In this document: piece by piece, positions 1 through 10,559 of the stretch
Layout: every line of letters begins with the position of its first letter
Position numbering within the stretch: position 1 is the first letter of the stretch
NCBI GenBank assembly: GCA_027924585.1
Contig: BSBM01000753.1
Location: forward strand, 18,831,501 to 18,895,500
DNA length: 64,000 bases
Direction: 5' to 3'
Source: Larix kaempferi
Lineage: Eukaryota > Streptophyta > Pinopsida > Pinales > Pinaceae
Notes under the pieces: model-generated
Told to the model about the DNA's origin: nothing
Databases searched by the model: none
The model's input: only the letters and a program-made list of their open reading frames with translations
Program-made: the position numbers and the translations under genes

Positions 1-331
1 CAAGGGTGCAATGAACCCATATAGGAAATACTTAAGATCAATATACATGTAATTGCTCTTATATTGGTAACGAAACTTCTTGAAGATCGAATTAGTGGTA
101 TTCAGAATCCCATTGATGATAGCATAATTGGCAGATGACTGAAGATTTGTCACGAGCTGAGGAAGCAGGGTTTGCCAGGCTTTAGGGAAATCATGTTTTC
201 TTATGATGGATAATGCTTTTCTAAGCTGACTCTATATACGTGGATGGGTGGTCAGCATTAACCTAACTATGAGAGCTTTAATCTGCTCCCTCTCTGGGTT
301 TTGAACTGAAGGTGATTTGGGGGAGGGAATC
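1..331 (-). pseudogene. Exportin-2 (CAS/CSE1) gene fragment, copy A, cut by window edge
   Basis: Read right to left, the translation resembles the N-terminal part of plant exportin-2, the nuclear export receptor that recycles importin-alpha. Visible stretches are EREQIKALIV, KHDFPKAWQTLLPQLVTN, NSIFKKFRYQ and YIDLKY, in family order. An in-frame TAG (minus-strand codon at 232-234) interrupts it just after THPRI. The fragment joins proteasome-derived sequence at about 331 and runs off the left edge of the window. It repeats, with few differences, the segment at about 2878-3208 in the same orientation, and the TAG is present in both copies. This is a gene piece, not a working gene. The family assignment rests on remembered motif order rather than a search. 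Confidence 0.8.
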
Positions 332-367
332 AGATGAAACTCCATCCTAACTAAGCAAATGACATAC

Positions 368-621
368 CTGAATTTTTGATCAGTTCCAACCACACCTATT
401 TCAATATTTTTCCCCGAAATTTTCCCTTCAAACCTATACAAACAAGAGAAAGAACAAGTTTTTGAACCCTATGTTATTTTTCTTAAGACCATAATGCAAA
501 CTAGCACTTCATGGGATTTCTAGACATCAATGGAAAATTAGCATCTTCATCAATATACCCTTCTTTCAGTGTCAATATAGCAGTATGCACTGCATCATCA
601 AGCTCCATGTCCTCTTTATAC
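368..621 (-). pseudogene. Two exons of a 20S proteasome alpha-2 subunit gene (fragment)
   Basis: Two consecutive exons resemble the C-terminal part of proteasome subunit alpha type-2. Exon 621-559 encodes YKEDMELDDAVHTAILTLKE. It is preceded by an acceptor ending in ACGCAG and followed by a donor GTATAT. Exon 433-368 encodes FEGKISGKNIEIG then VVGTDQKF. It follows a pyrimidine-rich acceptor ending TATAG and ends at a donor GTATGT. Joining 559 to 433 restores the frame through LKEG-FEG. The final exon and all upstream exons are missing: after about 36 bp of intron the sequence switches to exportin-2 at about 331. Retained introns show that the piece was copied from DNA rather than from mRNA. 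The exons themselves look undamaged, but the gene is not complete. Confidence 0.82.
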
Positions 622-639
622 CTGCGTACATTTATGGAA

Positions 640-1249
640 AGGTTTAAGTAATGGCAATAACACTTTACACAATATAAATTTAAACTAAACCTAAAATTGC
701 TTTCTCTTTTTGTTGAATTAATGCTAAATCAAACTTGGTCAACACTAATACAATACTAAACCAAAATAGTTTATTTCACTCAATGCACTGCAAATAAATG
801 ATCATGTCCAAAAATGTGAAAGGTGTCATCACATTGTAGTAAACTGCTTATCAACCCTCAATGCAAAAATCAACGAACAGGCATCGCAACCCATACACAA
901 GTGTTTTAGATCAAGGTTTAGCTATGCTTGAGAACTCCTCTGCCATGACAAAATTTATTGTGATTGCTGGAAGCTCGGGACATTAATCAAACTATCTTTC
1001 AAGACTTTACATGGTGACATCACAACCTAATTACAATAATGAACTTCTCATGTAATACGGCCTTATAAATCCAACCATATTACATATAATATGGTTAAAC
1101 AAAGATGATGTACTAACTATTGTCTATGGGCTCAGAAATGTTATGGTTCATCCCTTGTCACGACTTCCTACATATATCGAAGGCGAGAAAGCTAGCATGC
1201 GATTGCAACTTACTCCAATTCTGGGGGAACATGATGATCATCCATCATA
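640..1249. other. AT-rich sequence without a recognised gene
   Basis: I see no coding pattern, repeat boundary or RNA gene here. The stretch lies between two captured gene pieces and may belong to the same composite. Confidence 0.5.
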
Positions 1250-1512
1250 CTAGGAACCTTGAGAGGTTGAAACATTGCCAACACCAAAATTCCCATGACA
1301 TTGATCATCATTATCTATCAACGTTGCATGAGCACTTCTCTCAGTAGTGGAGCCTGTACCCATTGTTTCCCTGCTAATAGAAGTTTCAGAGCAGGTATAA
1401 AATTCCCCAAAAATAGAATGAACAACATTGGGAGAATGGGGCCTTTTCAACAGAGATTGAGTCGTTACAGATGCACAGTTCAGGGTTTGGGAAGCAGTTA
1501 CTTGTACCTTCT
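1250..1512 (-). pseudogene. Possible coding remnant, serine/threonine-rich, unassigned
   Basis: A minus-strand frame stays open for about 85 codons and reads like protein rather than chance, with TQSLLKRPHSPNVVHS, then IFGEFYTCSETSISRE and GTGSTTERSAHATL. It is rich in Ser, Thr and Asn, the composition typical of the disordered part of a plant transcription factor. It lies downstream, on the same strand, of the GRF WRC fragment, so it could be another piece of that gene. No conserved domain is visible and the assignment is a guess. Confidence 0.25.
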
Positions 1513-2571
1513 TTTAATACCTTTTGATTGTTTTAGGTTTCCAAGTATTGTAAAGCAACCATAGCATTTTTCTTTTATTCATCATGTCCATATCTGACAT
1601 GGCACAATATGTATATCTCCATTTGTTGTATGTCACATGATTTGGTTGAGCTTGGAGAAGAAATTTGAAATTTTATGAAATTAAATTCCCAAAGTCTTGG
1701 CTCACTATTCTATGTTTCCACATCCCTAGAATGGTAATCATCACTTGTATAAAGAAAATAAAATTGAAGAGGGTGACTCCCAAGCTGGACACCCACAGAT
1801 ATGATTGCCTACAGCAACAAATATAAATATAGGTTGACCCCCAAAGGTAATCACCAATTGAAATATGGGAAACCAATTGAAAGATAATCACTGAAGGGTG
1901 TGATATTCCAATGTAGCCAGTGAGATAATCCACCAAAAAGTGACACCCTGGTCTGTGAGGGAAGTTGTTTGACCTCCCGGAGTTGGTTTCCTTACACCAG
2001 CAAAGGGACGTGAAACATCCAACAAGCCAAATTGGTTTAAGTGGGCATTAATAGGATACTTCATCCTTTAATAAAATCAGTGAGAAGGCATAGCCAGTGC
2101 AACTTGTGATCATCAATTTTAAGGCTAGATCTATGGTTTATGATTACTTCCATTCTACATAATCAATTATAGAGAAACCAGTAAATATTACACATTGATA
2201 GAACTCGATGTAAAACAAATAAATTACTGCTATAAAACCTCTGTGAGCTGACATAGTACTCCTCAATAAAAAATAGAATGCTTAGAATTGATGGAGGCTT
2301 GAAGGCCTTTGTAGGAGGAACATTGGACCTTGCTTAAGGATAAATCAAGCATAACAAGCGTAAGGACTATTGGGACTGTTGAGAATCTAAAGTATTGAAC
2401 ACGCGTAAGGATTGTTGGATATAAACAGTACATGGAAACACCTCTTTTATCGAACCGATAGCATGGAATAATCGCATGAATCCATGGGACATGAAGAAGT
2501 GAAGAGGCATGATGAATTATAGAAATAGTTGCATGAATCCATAGTTCTGTGTGGACAACATGCCATAGCTC
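1513..2571. other. Unassigned stretch between captured gene pieces
   Basis: AT-rich. The open frame of the exportin fragment runs on from about 2571 down to 2263, but that tail no longer resembles exportin and includes a locally repeated motif (gcatgaatccat, twice near 2475-2545). No other feature is supported. Confidence 0.45.
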
Positions 2572-3455
2572 TAGTTCCTCTTCGTTCTTTTCCATGCAAA
2601 GATCAATATTCGCGCAAATGGCGTCCCTCAGCTGACCTACAATACCCTCCTTATCTTGCTCGACATCTTCAAGGACAGGGTATGCAGTGGTAAAATACAT
2701 GCAAAACTCCCCCATCCACTCTTTCATATGATTCTTGAAAGACTCTGGTAGCTCCCGAAAGTTCAAAGAATAGAAGACCCTGTAGCAGAGCCTCTGGCAT
2801 TCAAACAGAGGCCTAAGAGTAGTTGCATTCTGCATATTGGCCACAATAAGTTGCCCCATCCGAAGGAAAACCTCAACTAAGGGTGCAACGAACCCATCTA
2901 CGAAATACTTAAGATCAATATATAGGTAATTGCTCTTACACTGGTAACGAAACTTCTTGAAGATCGAATTAGCGGTATTCAGAATCCCATTGATGACAGC
3001 AAAATCAGCAGATGACTGAAGATTTGTCATGAGCTCAGAAAGCAGGGTTTGCCAGGTTTTAGGGAAATCATGTTTTCTTATTATGGCTAATGCTTAGCTA
3101 AGTTGACTCTATATACGTGGATGGGTGGTCAGCATTGACCTAACTATGAGAGCTTTAATCTGCTCCCTCTCTAGGTTTTGAATTGAAGGTGATTTGGGGG
3201 GGGGAATCAGGGTCAGGTGGTTCCCAGCAGTTCCTTGCATTATTTTTTAATTTCACTGCAACCGCATGTTTAATTTGTTCATACTTCATCCACAAAATCC
3301 TTCGAGAGAAGCTGCATAACGATGCTTCCATAGCCTGGCTGATCAGCAGCTCGCTTTAGAAACTCTTCTGCTTTCCTTCTGGGTTTAGGGTTTGGGACTA
3401 GGGTTTGTAAAAAACATTGAGAGAGGGACTGAACTATTTCTATTGTATATTGCAT
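2572..3455 (-). pseudogene. Exportin-2 (CAS/CSE1) N-terminal gene fragment, copy B
   Basis: The minus strand from an ATG at 3455 resembles the first third of plant exportin-2. Stretches visible in order are VQSLSQCFLQTL, RRKAEEFLKRAADQPGYGS, EQIKHAVAVKLKN, HDFPKTWQTLLSEL, TANSIFKKFRYQ, LFECQRLCYRVFYSLNF, HMKEWMGEF and ENIDL-like ANIDLCMEKNEEEL, ending near 2572. There is a frameshift near 3290, another near 3210, and in-frame stops at 3109-3111 (TAG) and 3094-3096 (TAA). The 3' two-thirds of the receptor gene are absent. No intron is evident in this part. The frame downstream of 2572 is unrelated. This is a dead fragment, and about 330 bp of it are duplicated at 1-331. Confidence 0.85.
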
Positions 3456-3920
3456 TTTCCTGAAGTTAAAGTACTACTTGAACTTAAGGGTTTGGATGAC
3501 AGATTACCTGGTATTGATGATCGCTTTGCCCCTGTAATTTGAATGGCCGCTACCCTCAAATTGTTGTCACCTTCTTTGGCTCCCTTATTATTTTGTATGC
3601 ATAAATGGAGGATTCCAAAACTGGCTTGGCCTTATCTTTCTTTTGGAGTGATTACCTTGACCTCGATCTGCATGGACCATGATGGTGAAATATTTTTTGC
3701 TATAAAAAAAAGTTGCCCCTCTTATTTGGATTTACTAGCAGAAGCAATTCCCATATCCCACATCCAACCAACACATCATTGTTATGCATGCATGTGTCCT
3801 TACCCCTAAACATCATTCTTCGGTTGGCGCAACTTCTGTCAATATATAGTACCATAATGTAATATCGAGAGATCTATTTTGAATCAGGAAATGCAACGTA
3901 TTGTTTTGAAAACCAACTAT
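3456..3920. other. Spacer between exportin and GRF pieces
   Basis: No gene recognised. The string ttttgaatcaggaaatgca occurs near 3880 and again near 3948 inside the WRC exon, so the end of the WRC piece was locally duplicated. Confidence 0.45.
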
Positions 3921-4046
3921 GCCTCTGTGCATGTGGTGTTCACAGAATTTTGAATCAGGAAATGCATCCTTTGAGCAATGACACTTTTTCCCATTTGTTC
4001 TTCTGGATCTACCAGGTTCCGGGTCACAGTTTTTGGCAAAACCCAA
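3921..4046 (-). pseudogene. WRC-domain exon of a growth-regulating factor (GRF), degraded
   Basis: The minus strand reads [35 protein letters not shown]. This is the WRC domain of plant growth-regulating factors, which carries nuclear-localisation and C3H zinc-type residues. Two signature positions are lost. The Cys expected after PGR is Ser, and the Trp-Arg of the W-R-C name is Cys-His (KKCHCSKD). No QLQ domain precedes it. It is the right-most of several gene pieces on the same strand in the first 4 kb. I read it as a captured, decayed exon. The domain call is strong because the conserved string is long. The rest of the gene is not here. Confidence 0.8.
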
Positions 4047-5248
4047 CTAAAATGAAGTCCTGTATATATGTAATTGAGGCCTTCTTTCTCACGGGGGGTT
4101 AAGTAATAAATGGCGTGATGGTTGCTCTCCTTCACTTTAATGGTGCATTTTACTCCTTAATAAAGGTTATTACTATAGACCCTACGAAATGCTTTACATA
4201 AAGATATAAAAGAAGTTTATATCAAAATAAGGTTTCTAAGAACAAATAGAATAGATTTTATAAAAATGCTTCAAAGTTCTTAAAAATAGTTAGCTTGTTA
4301 ATTAAAAGAACAAGTGGAGAGGACTCTAGAATGGTGATGGTCTCCAAAACCCTATGTACATTATAACAAACAAAAACATGTTTAATTCTATAGAATAAGA
4401 AAGTGATTTATTTAAGAAGGTATCGAAAAACGTCTCTCCATACAACCAACCTAGATGGAAACCCTAGGCTCTATCAAGCACTAAAAGGGAACAAATCTCT
4501 CGAGGTGCAAACCTCTCCTCAAAAAGCTCCTTGAATGCAATACCTAAGAATAGGTTTGCACCTCGGAAGATTTGATCAATTGATAAATTTTTTACTTTTT
4601 ATTAAATTGATAAATAGAATACATACATGGACAAACATTACAGGATCTCCCTCATATTATTACTTTTTACTTTTTATTATTACATTTTATTAATGGCCGA
4701 CAATAATATGTACAAACATGGACAAACGTTACAATATCTCCCTCATACTAGGTTGTAGAGCGCCTCTCAGTGCACTAACCAAACAAAAATCATTTTACTT
4801 TTATAAAATAAAAAACCATTTCCTTTAAAAAAGAAAAGAAAAGCCATAAATGTATCGGTGATTCAATAATATATAAGCATGATAATGATATAAACCTTGA
4901 GCAACAAATCAAAGTGAAGCTAGTGATTATATTAAAATTAAGAAAGAATATAAGAATGATTATCTTGTTGTATAATGTGTTAGACTTCCACTCTCTGCTC
5001 CCAAGGGTCAGTCACTTTTCAACAATGAGACATTATTTAAAGACGAGGAGACATTTTAATTAAAAAGATGAGACTTCTAGGATTTTCTCATTATCATGGT
5101 CCATTACTTAGTGAATCTTGAAACATTAGCAAGTTACTATGGTAATCAATTGTGATTGTACCAACCTCATGTAAGTCGAATATGCATCCTCAAACCAATT
5201 TTCATTGTGCTCATGAGACTAAGGATCAATATCATATCTAGGAACATC
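4047..5248. other. AT-rich intergenic sequence
   Basis: No coding pattern or transposon terminus recognised. Short A/T tracts and simple AT-rich repeats occur near 4560-4720. Confidence 0.5.
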
Positions 5249-6607
5249 TTATTTGTAACATCCCCATTATCAACCCCATTACATTCAAATGTAATTGATG
5301 TAATATTGTTATGAAATCATGGTGAGGAGCTCAAGGCCAAGGCCCCGCCATCGATCTATTGATGCATATAGCTAGGCACATTGGAACTTCAACATCATGT
5401 AATATGCATTTTATTAAAAATACCCACAACTAGCTATGCAATACAACAAAGAGATGGGGGCATGATTTCACAAGGAATTGGGAGGGAAGACATTCAAACC
5501 CTTGAGCCACTAGATTCAAGCCAAGTGTCAATAAGAGAACCCATCAAACCCTAAACTACCCATGTTGACTTTTGTACCCAACCTTGATTTCTCCCAAGAG
5601 TTGGTTGGGGAAGTTAATGCCTTGGGAATGGGGAGGTATGGATGTCCAAAATCGGGTATAGGCAAGCCACCCTTCATGGAAAATCGTGTTGGTCTCCTTG
5701 GAAAAGAATAGAGCCACGAAATTGCTCCCTAATCCATTATGCAACCATCCCTTTTCCTCCCTCACGAGTTAGAACTACCTGGGCGTTTTCCAGGCATGGG
5801 GGCTGTGTTTTTTCTTCATCCTCCCAGCAGAGAAGGGGGTTTTTGTGATATATACCAGTGGGGAAGAAGGGAAATGGAATGGGGGGTTCAATAGAGACCG
5901 TTTTGGGCTGTTGAAGGTTGAGATATTGGTGAAGAGATCGTTTTCCTCCCTGTGGTTGTTTGCCCCATCCTACAATCCGTTTTTGGTTGGGAACGTTTTT
6001 GGGAAACCCATGGCCATCTCATTTGTAAATCCTACTGTTTATCCCTGCCCCTATTTTGTGCATGTTGTGTGAGAGAAGAGTATGTTGGGTATGGGTTATG
6101 GGTAATCCCTTGTGCTGGCTTGAGATTGGGAATAAGAATCCATTGTGCAAGTGTAGCCTGATGAATCCAGTTAGACTGGCTTGGCTAAAATAAAATGGTT
6201 AATGGACTGTGTGTGAGCGTGAATGTCCCCTTTGTCCTTGTGAAAATCATGCCCAACTCGGGGGTGGCCTTCAGACGGACTCAGTATAAGCTGTCAAAGA
6301 GCCTATGGTTGGGTGGAACGTTGCAGCGACATAGCTAGTTGCTTGGGACAATTGCAATGAAGATAAGTGTTTCTGTCTATGTATTTACTTCTGAAATGTT
6401 TTATTAATGACTGAAATTGATATGTTGAATGCATATGAAGAGTGTGTGGATGTTGTTTCCACTATGCATAATTGATTGTTTTACATCTGCACACCCATTT
6501 ATCATTTATATGAATCTAACAATGGGCTGAGATCATGTGAAAGCCCTGAGTTTGGCATCATGTACCCTGCCATGCATTGGTTGAATGGGTGGGTACGTGA
6601 CATTATT
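5249..6607. mobile_element. Solo LTR with 5-bp target-site duplication
   Basis: A 1349-bp sequence, 5254-6602, starts TGTAACATCC and ends GTACGTGACA, the TG...CA form of an LTR with matching TGT/ACA tips. It is bracketed by TTATT at 5249-5253 and TTATT at 6603-6607. No primer binding site, gag or pol adjoins it on either side. This fits a solo LTR left by recombination between the two LTRs of one element, probably Ty3/gypsy by its start. Short open frames inside it are chance. Strand is not assigned because no internal sequence is left. The alternative, a non-LTR repeat with TG/CA ends by chance, is less likely given the duplication. Confidence 0.6.
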
Positions 6608-7390
6608 GCAGCCTCTTGTTGAAGAGATTCATAGACTTACATGATTATTTGAGAATATTTCTTTCAAACATATCTATAGAGAGAGGAATATGACATTGGA
6701 TCAACTATCAAAACAAGGACTTGATCTAGAGGAAGGATTATGGAAAAAATGGGGTTTCAACAGTGATCTCATCCAGGAGGATGATCCAAGAACTATTGAG
6801 TTTTAATTTTTCAACCATGTTTGTATCTATTTATATGTTATATATTGCTAAACAAAACAAGAGTTATTTAAAAAAAATTCCCAACACTCAGTCCTTGTTA
6901 GAGGATGAAAATTTAATCCTGTTAGATAGGCAGTATTGTTTTGTTAGCTCATGTGATTACTATAAGTGATTGTATTATTCTGGAATTATTTTGGATCGGT
7001 CGACTTTATGACCATATAAAAGGTGGTTTTTGTTATAAATACAAACTGTGAATCTTTTTTCCCTAGGAAAAAAAGGGTGAACCATGACATGAGGGTGCAT
7101 GAGATGAAACTTGGAAATTTTGCCGAAGGGGGATTACAAAAGTGAAAAGGAAGAAAGAAGATATAGATGTGACAAACACATTACCTTGGATATGATCATA
7201 ATGAAGATGAAATACATCATAGGTTCATTTCAAGCCAAATTTCAATATTAAGGCCTATTAAAAAAGATGAAAATATGCACACTTGCGACACAATTCAAAT
7301 TTCATCTAACACAATAGGTATCAAGATCGCCTCAAAGAAATGATCCCTTAAAAGACATGTATTGAAAAATAATCCAAGTTGTATACTATT
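6608..7390. other. Intergenic sequence, nothing recognised
   Basis: AT-rich. The short open frame around 6763-6969 has no recognisable motif and is not supported as a gene. Confidence 0.5.
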
Positions 7391-7492
7391 AATGTTCAAT
7401 TTACTAAACGTTAACACTGCAGATGGATTCGGAGACCACCTAGGGGGTCTCCGAATCCATCTGCAGTGTTAAAATTTAGTAAATTAAACAAA
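7391..7492. repeat. Near-perfect palindrome without a loop
   Basis: Left arm 7411-7441 and right arm 7442-7472 match as reverse complements at 30 of 31 positions, with no spacer at the centre (CCTAGG). Weaker complementarity extends outward to about 7391 and 7492. The inner arms contain cactgcagatggattcgg and its complement. It could be a foldback miniature transposon or a precursor of small RNA. No target duplication was identified. Confidence 0.85.
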
Positions 7493-7530
7493 TTCATTAT
7501 CAAAATTATAATTTTCCACTGCCGGAATGA

Positions 7531-7777
7531 CACTACTAAAAATGATCACATAAATGACCAATTGATATGTGGTCATTTTTAGTTTAATTCTTATCTTTTG
7601 ACCAAATTGGTCATTTGTCTTGGTCATTTTTAGTTTAGTTCTTATCCCATGACCAACTTGGTCATTTTTAGTTAATTCACTTAAAATTTCTCATTTTTGG
7701 TCATTTATCCCTTGAAAAAGCTGTGGTGACCAAATATTTTGGTCCCCTGGTCACTTATCTCTCATTTTGTACTAGTG
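7531..7777. mobile_element. CACTA-ended miniature inverted-repeat element
   Basis: The 247-bp unit begins CACTACTAAAAATGA and ends TCATTTTGTACTAGTG, which is CACTAGTACAAAATGA on the other strand. The terminal repeat is therefore about 29 bp, imperfect, with a one-base gap. Inside, ggtcatttttagttta occurs twice about 46 bp apart, together with inverted TGACCA motifs. CACTA termini are diagnostic of the EnSpm/CACTA superfamily. No transposase is present, so this would be a non-autonomous copy. The expected 3-bp target duplication is not convincing (TGA left, ATA right). Confidence 0.6.
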
Positions 7778-8479
7778 ATAGTCGTGATCATTTCAAACAC
7801 AGATAGTAAGCATTAGCATTCAAAGTTTCAGGGAAGACTTCTCTTACTCATGCATATTCATATCTGGCCACAGAACTCTTCTGGTTAGTCATATCACCAA
7901 TCAAGGTAAGAGACATAATATGCATAAGCCCTAGATTACTCAAACTTGTAACTTCATGAGTAATCATTATCAATCATACAAAAGTATAAGATCCTTACAT
8001 AGGGTAGGATTCTAACTTGATATAGGAAAAACATACATGGATTAGCATGCTAGCTAGTTATGTCTAACATACCCGCATAATGTCTTCTTGTTCTCTTCAA
8101 TGACTTGTTCTAGTAACTTGCATATCTCATTGGTTAACCATTATGGAACCAAGTTATACATACCTCATAAGTAGATCTTCTATGTGATCCATGACAATGG
8201 ATGAATCTTTGTTTTCATGTCACCATGGTCATATGTTCTTGAACTAGAACATCATTTTTCTTTCTTGATGTACCTTTCATGTTAGCGGACAACATCAACC
8301 TCATACAAAACCACAATGCATTAGTACAATCATAAGTTTCAAAACCCTAATCAATGAATATCTTCTATCATGCATTCATATTTTTATTAAGGTGATACGA
8401 CAAGTCTAAAATTAATCAAGATTGTACTAATCTTAATGAAGACAAACATAAAATTAATGATGAACATATTTCGAAACAT
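7778..8479. other. Intergenic sequence, nothing recognised
   Basis: No coding pattern or repeat seen. It may include diverged gag sequence of the adjacent truncated copia near its right end. Confidence 0.4.
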
Positions 8480-9769
8480 ACCCATAAGTCATACCTATCG
8501 AGTTTGCTTGTAATCTTCTTATGTAAAGCCTTAGCCTCATTTCCCTTTGAAACTGGAACTTCTTCACTTATGTAGGTGACCAATCCATTCTCTTCTAGGA
8601 TTAACCCAATCCACTTGATTTGCAGAAACTAGATCTGGAGGTGGATTAAGGTTTGTTAGGGAAACCCTAAAAATTAAAACTTTGAATTTCAAACTTCTAA
8701 AAGGATATAAAGATGTGCCTTGATGAGTTGATCAACCTGGTATACTCAGAATTTGAAAACTGCAAAGTTTCACCCCTCAAATTTTCTTTTCAATCTTCTG
8801 GATTCACTAGGGAGGACCCTGAATTAGGGTTTGAGTTTCTTGGAGCTTCACCCAACCAAATAGTTTGATACAAAGCTCTAAACTTTGATTTTTCCAAGGA
8901 GCTTCAAGCTATGGTCACATATTTCAAAAATTCCCATTTTTGCAGAAGCCCTAATTTTTCACCTTTCCTATCAAAGTCCCGAACTAGGGTTTGATCAAGC
9001 CCGACCTTCTTCCAAACCAAAAAAATCGATCTTGGTCTCTAAATTTTGAGTTTGATGAGGAGCATCCAGCCGTGGTATCCAATTACAAAAATTCCAACTT
9101 TCTCTGAAACCCTAAATTCCCATAGCCATGAATGAAGGTGCTCAAAATCCAATTCTATTTTGACAGAAATATGCACCTGATTGTTTCTGGTGTAAGTCAG
9201 AAACTTCAGATCTACAAGGTCTGAAACATCTTCCTGTGGTAACGTGACCTGTTAAATTTCCAACCCCATAGGTTTGACCTCAAATGGATTCTCTGAGAGA
9301 GAGTTATTCCAAGTGTCGCAACGTGACCTGTTTATGGGATAAAATAGGAGAGCGAACTTGTACGGCATTCCACGTTTCACTGGTTCAGTTTCGGCCTCTA
9401 AAAAAGTTACTTGAGAAAGTACAGTCCGTGCACTAGCTATCACTTTTTACAAAATTTCATTTGGACCTTCCTAGCCCAAGTTATGACCTTTTTCCCTAGG
9501 TCACCTATTTATGACTCAAATTTGGAAGAGGCAGAAACCCTAAATTGTACAGATCATAAAACACAAATTAAAATGAATTAGAAGTTTTTCTTTGGACACA
9601 AGGTACATGGGGATCTTTTCTTCTACCTGTAGAAGTTTCAGATCCGAAATTTTTTCCAAAATGGATTTATAGCGAAAGTGCTACGATGACTGGTTTTTGC
9701 TATATCATTCCCAAGCATCGCAAGTGCAACAAGTGTTATACATGCCATACCATGCCTTCTTTCAGGCTA

Positions 9770-9781
9770 GCTCTGATACCA
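9770..9781 (-). other. Primer binding site (initiator tRNA-Met)
   Basis: TGGTATCAGAGC directly abuts the CA end of the LTR, the usual copia minus-strand priming site. Confidence 0.9.
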
Positions 9782-10453
9782 TGTTAGTTTTTCAGAATTT
9801 ACTTCAATCTGATCTAGGATCTTAACTGAGAGAAAAACATGTATATCATATCTACAGCATATTAATCATGGACACAATAATGCAAGCACACAAGAGACAC
9901 ATAGTTTACTTGGGAAAAACCATAAAGGTGAAAAAACCCAATAACTTCCTCAGATATAGATAGAGCAATGATAAAACCCAAGCATAAGAGATAGACATCT
10001 CCTAGCAACAGCTTCTCCTCCTCCAAAAGTGTGCCACTCTCCAAAGAGTGTGTGTGAGAATAGAATGATGAATCAGAGTGCCTCCCGCACTCTATTTATA
10101 CTTGACTTGACTTGCCTAATAACCTTTACTAGGTTGGCCTCAACTTAACCACATAACACAAAGCTGACTGGGCCTACACCCAATAGAGTGGTCTAATAAC
10201 CCTTTGATCCACATGGCCGACCCCCAATAGGGTGGTCTAATAACCCTTTGACCCACATGACTTACAAGGTGGTCTAATAACCCATCAAGTATAAGTTACG
10301 ACACTTAGAATATAAATGACGACACTTCTGTATAGAGGAATAATAACATCTCTATCGGAATACAAACACTTCTGTATAGAAGAATAATACTATCTCTATA
10401 GGAGTGCAATATAGATATATGAAATACATTCCAAAGTTACATATACATCAACA
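9782..10453 (-). repeat. Single LTR of the truncated copia
   Basis: 672 bp on the minus strand, starting TGTTGATGTATATGTAAC and ending CTAACA. It matches the 609-bp LTR of the young copia in order. It carries three copies of a motif like ggttattagaccacc (near 10190, 10230 and 10272 on the plus strand), where the young LTR has one. A TATA box, TATAAATAGAG, lies on the minus strand near 10097-10087. Confidence 0.85.
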
Positions 10454-10559
10454 GTCATCACTTCCTATGGTGTCAGTTCTCTCTTCAAGGCTCACACGTG
10501 TGATATTTTTGCCTACCAAAATAGAGATCAATTCATGTATAACCAGAATGGTCAAGACT

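Larger units (their letters stand above)
8480..10453 (-). mobile_element. Truncated Ty1/copia element: 5' LTR, PBS, leader and gag start only
   Basis: Read on the minus strand: LTR 10453-9782, primer binding site 9781-9770, a leader of about 1.15 kb, then about 45 codons resembling the gag start of the young copia at 52.5-59.9 kb (LILEENGLVTYISEEV, then SKGNEAKALH). Homology fades near 8480. No pol and no second LTR are present. The LTR and leader align along their length with the young element but are clearly diverged, so this is an older relative. Relative to that element it lacks a segment with GT...AG limits at 8611/8612, which includes the gag start codon. Confidence 0.8.
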
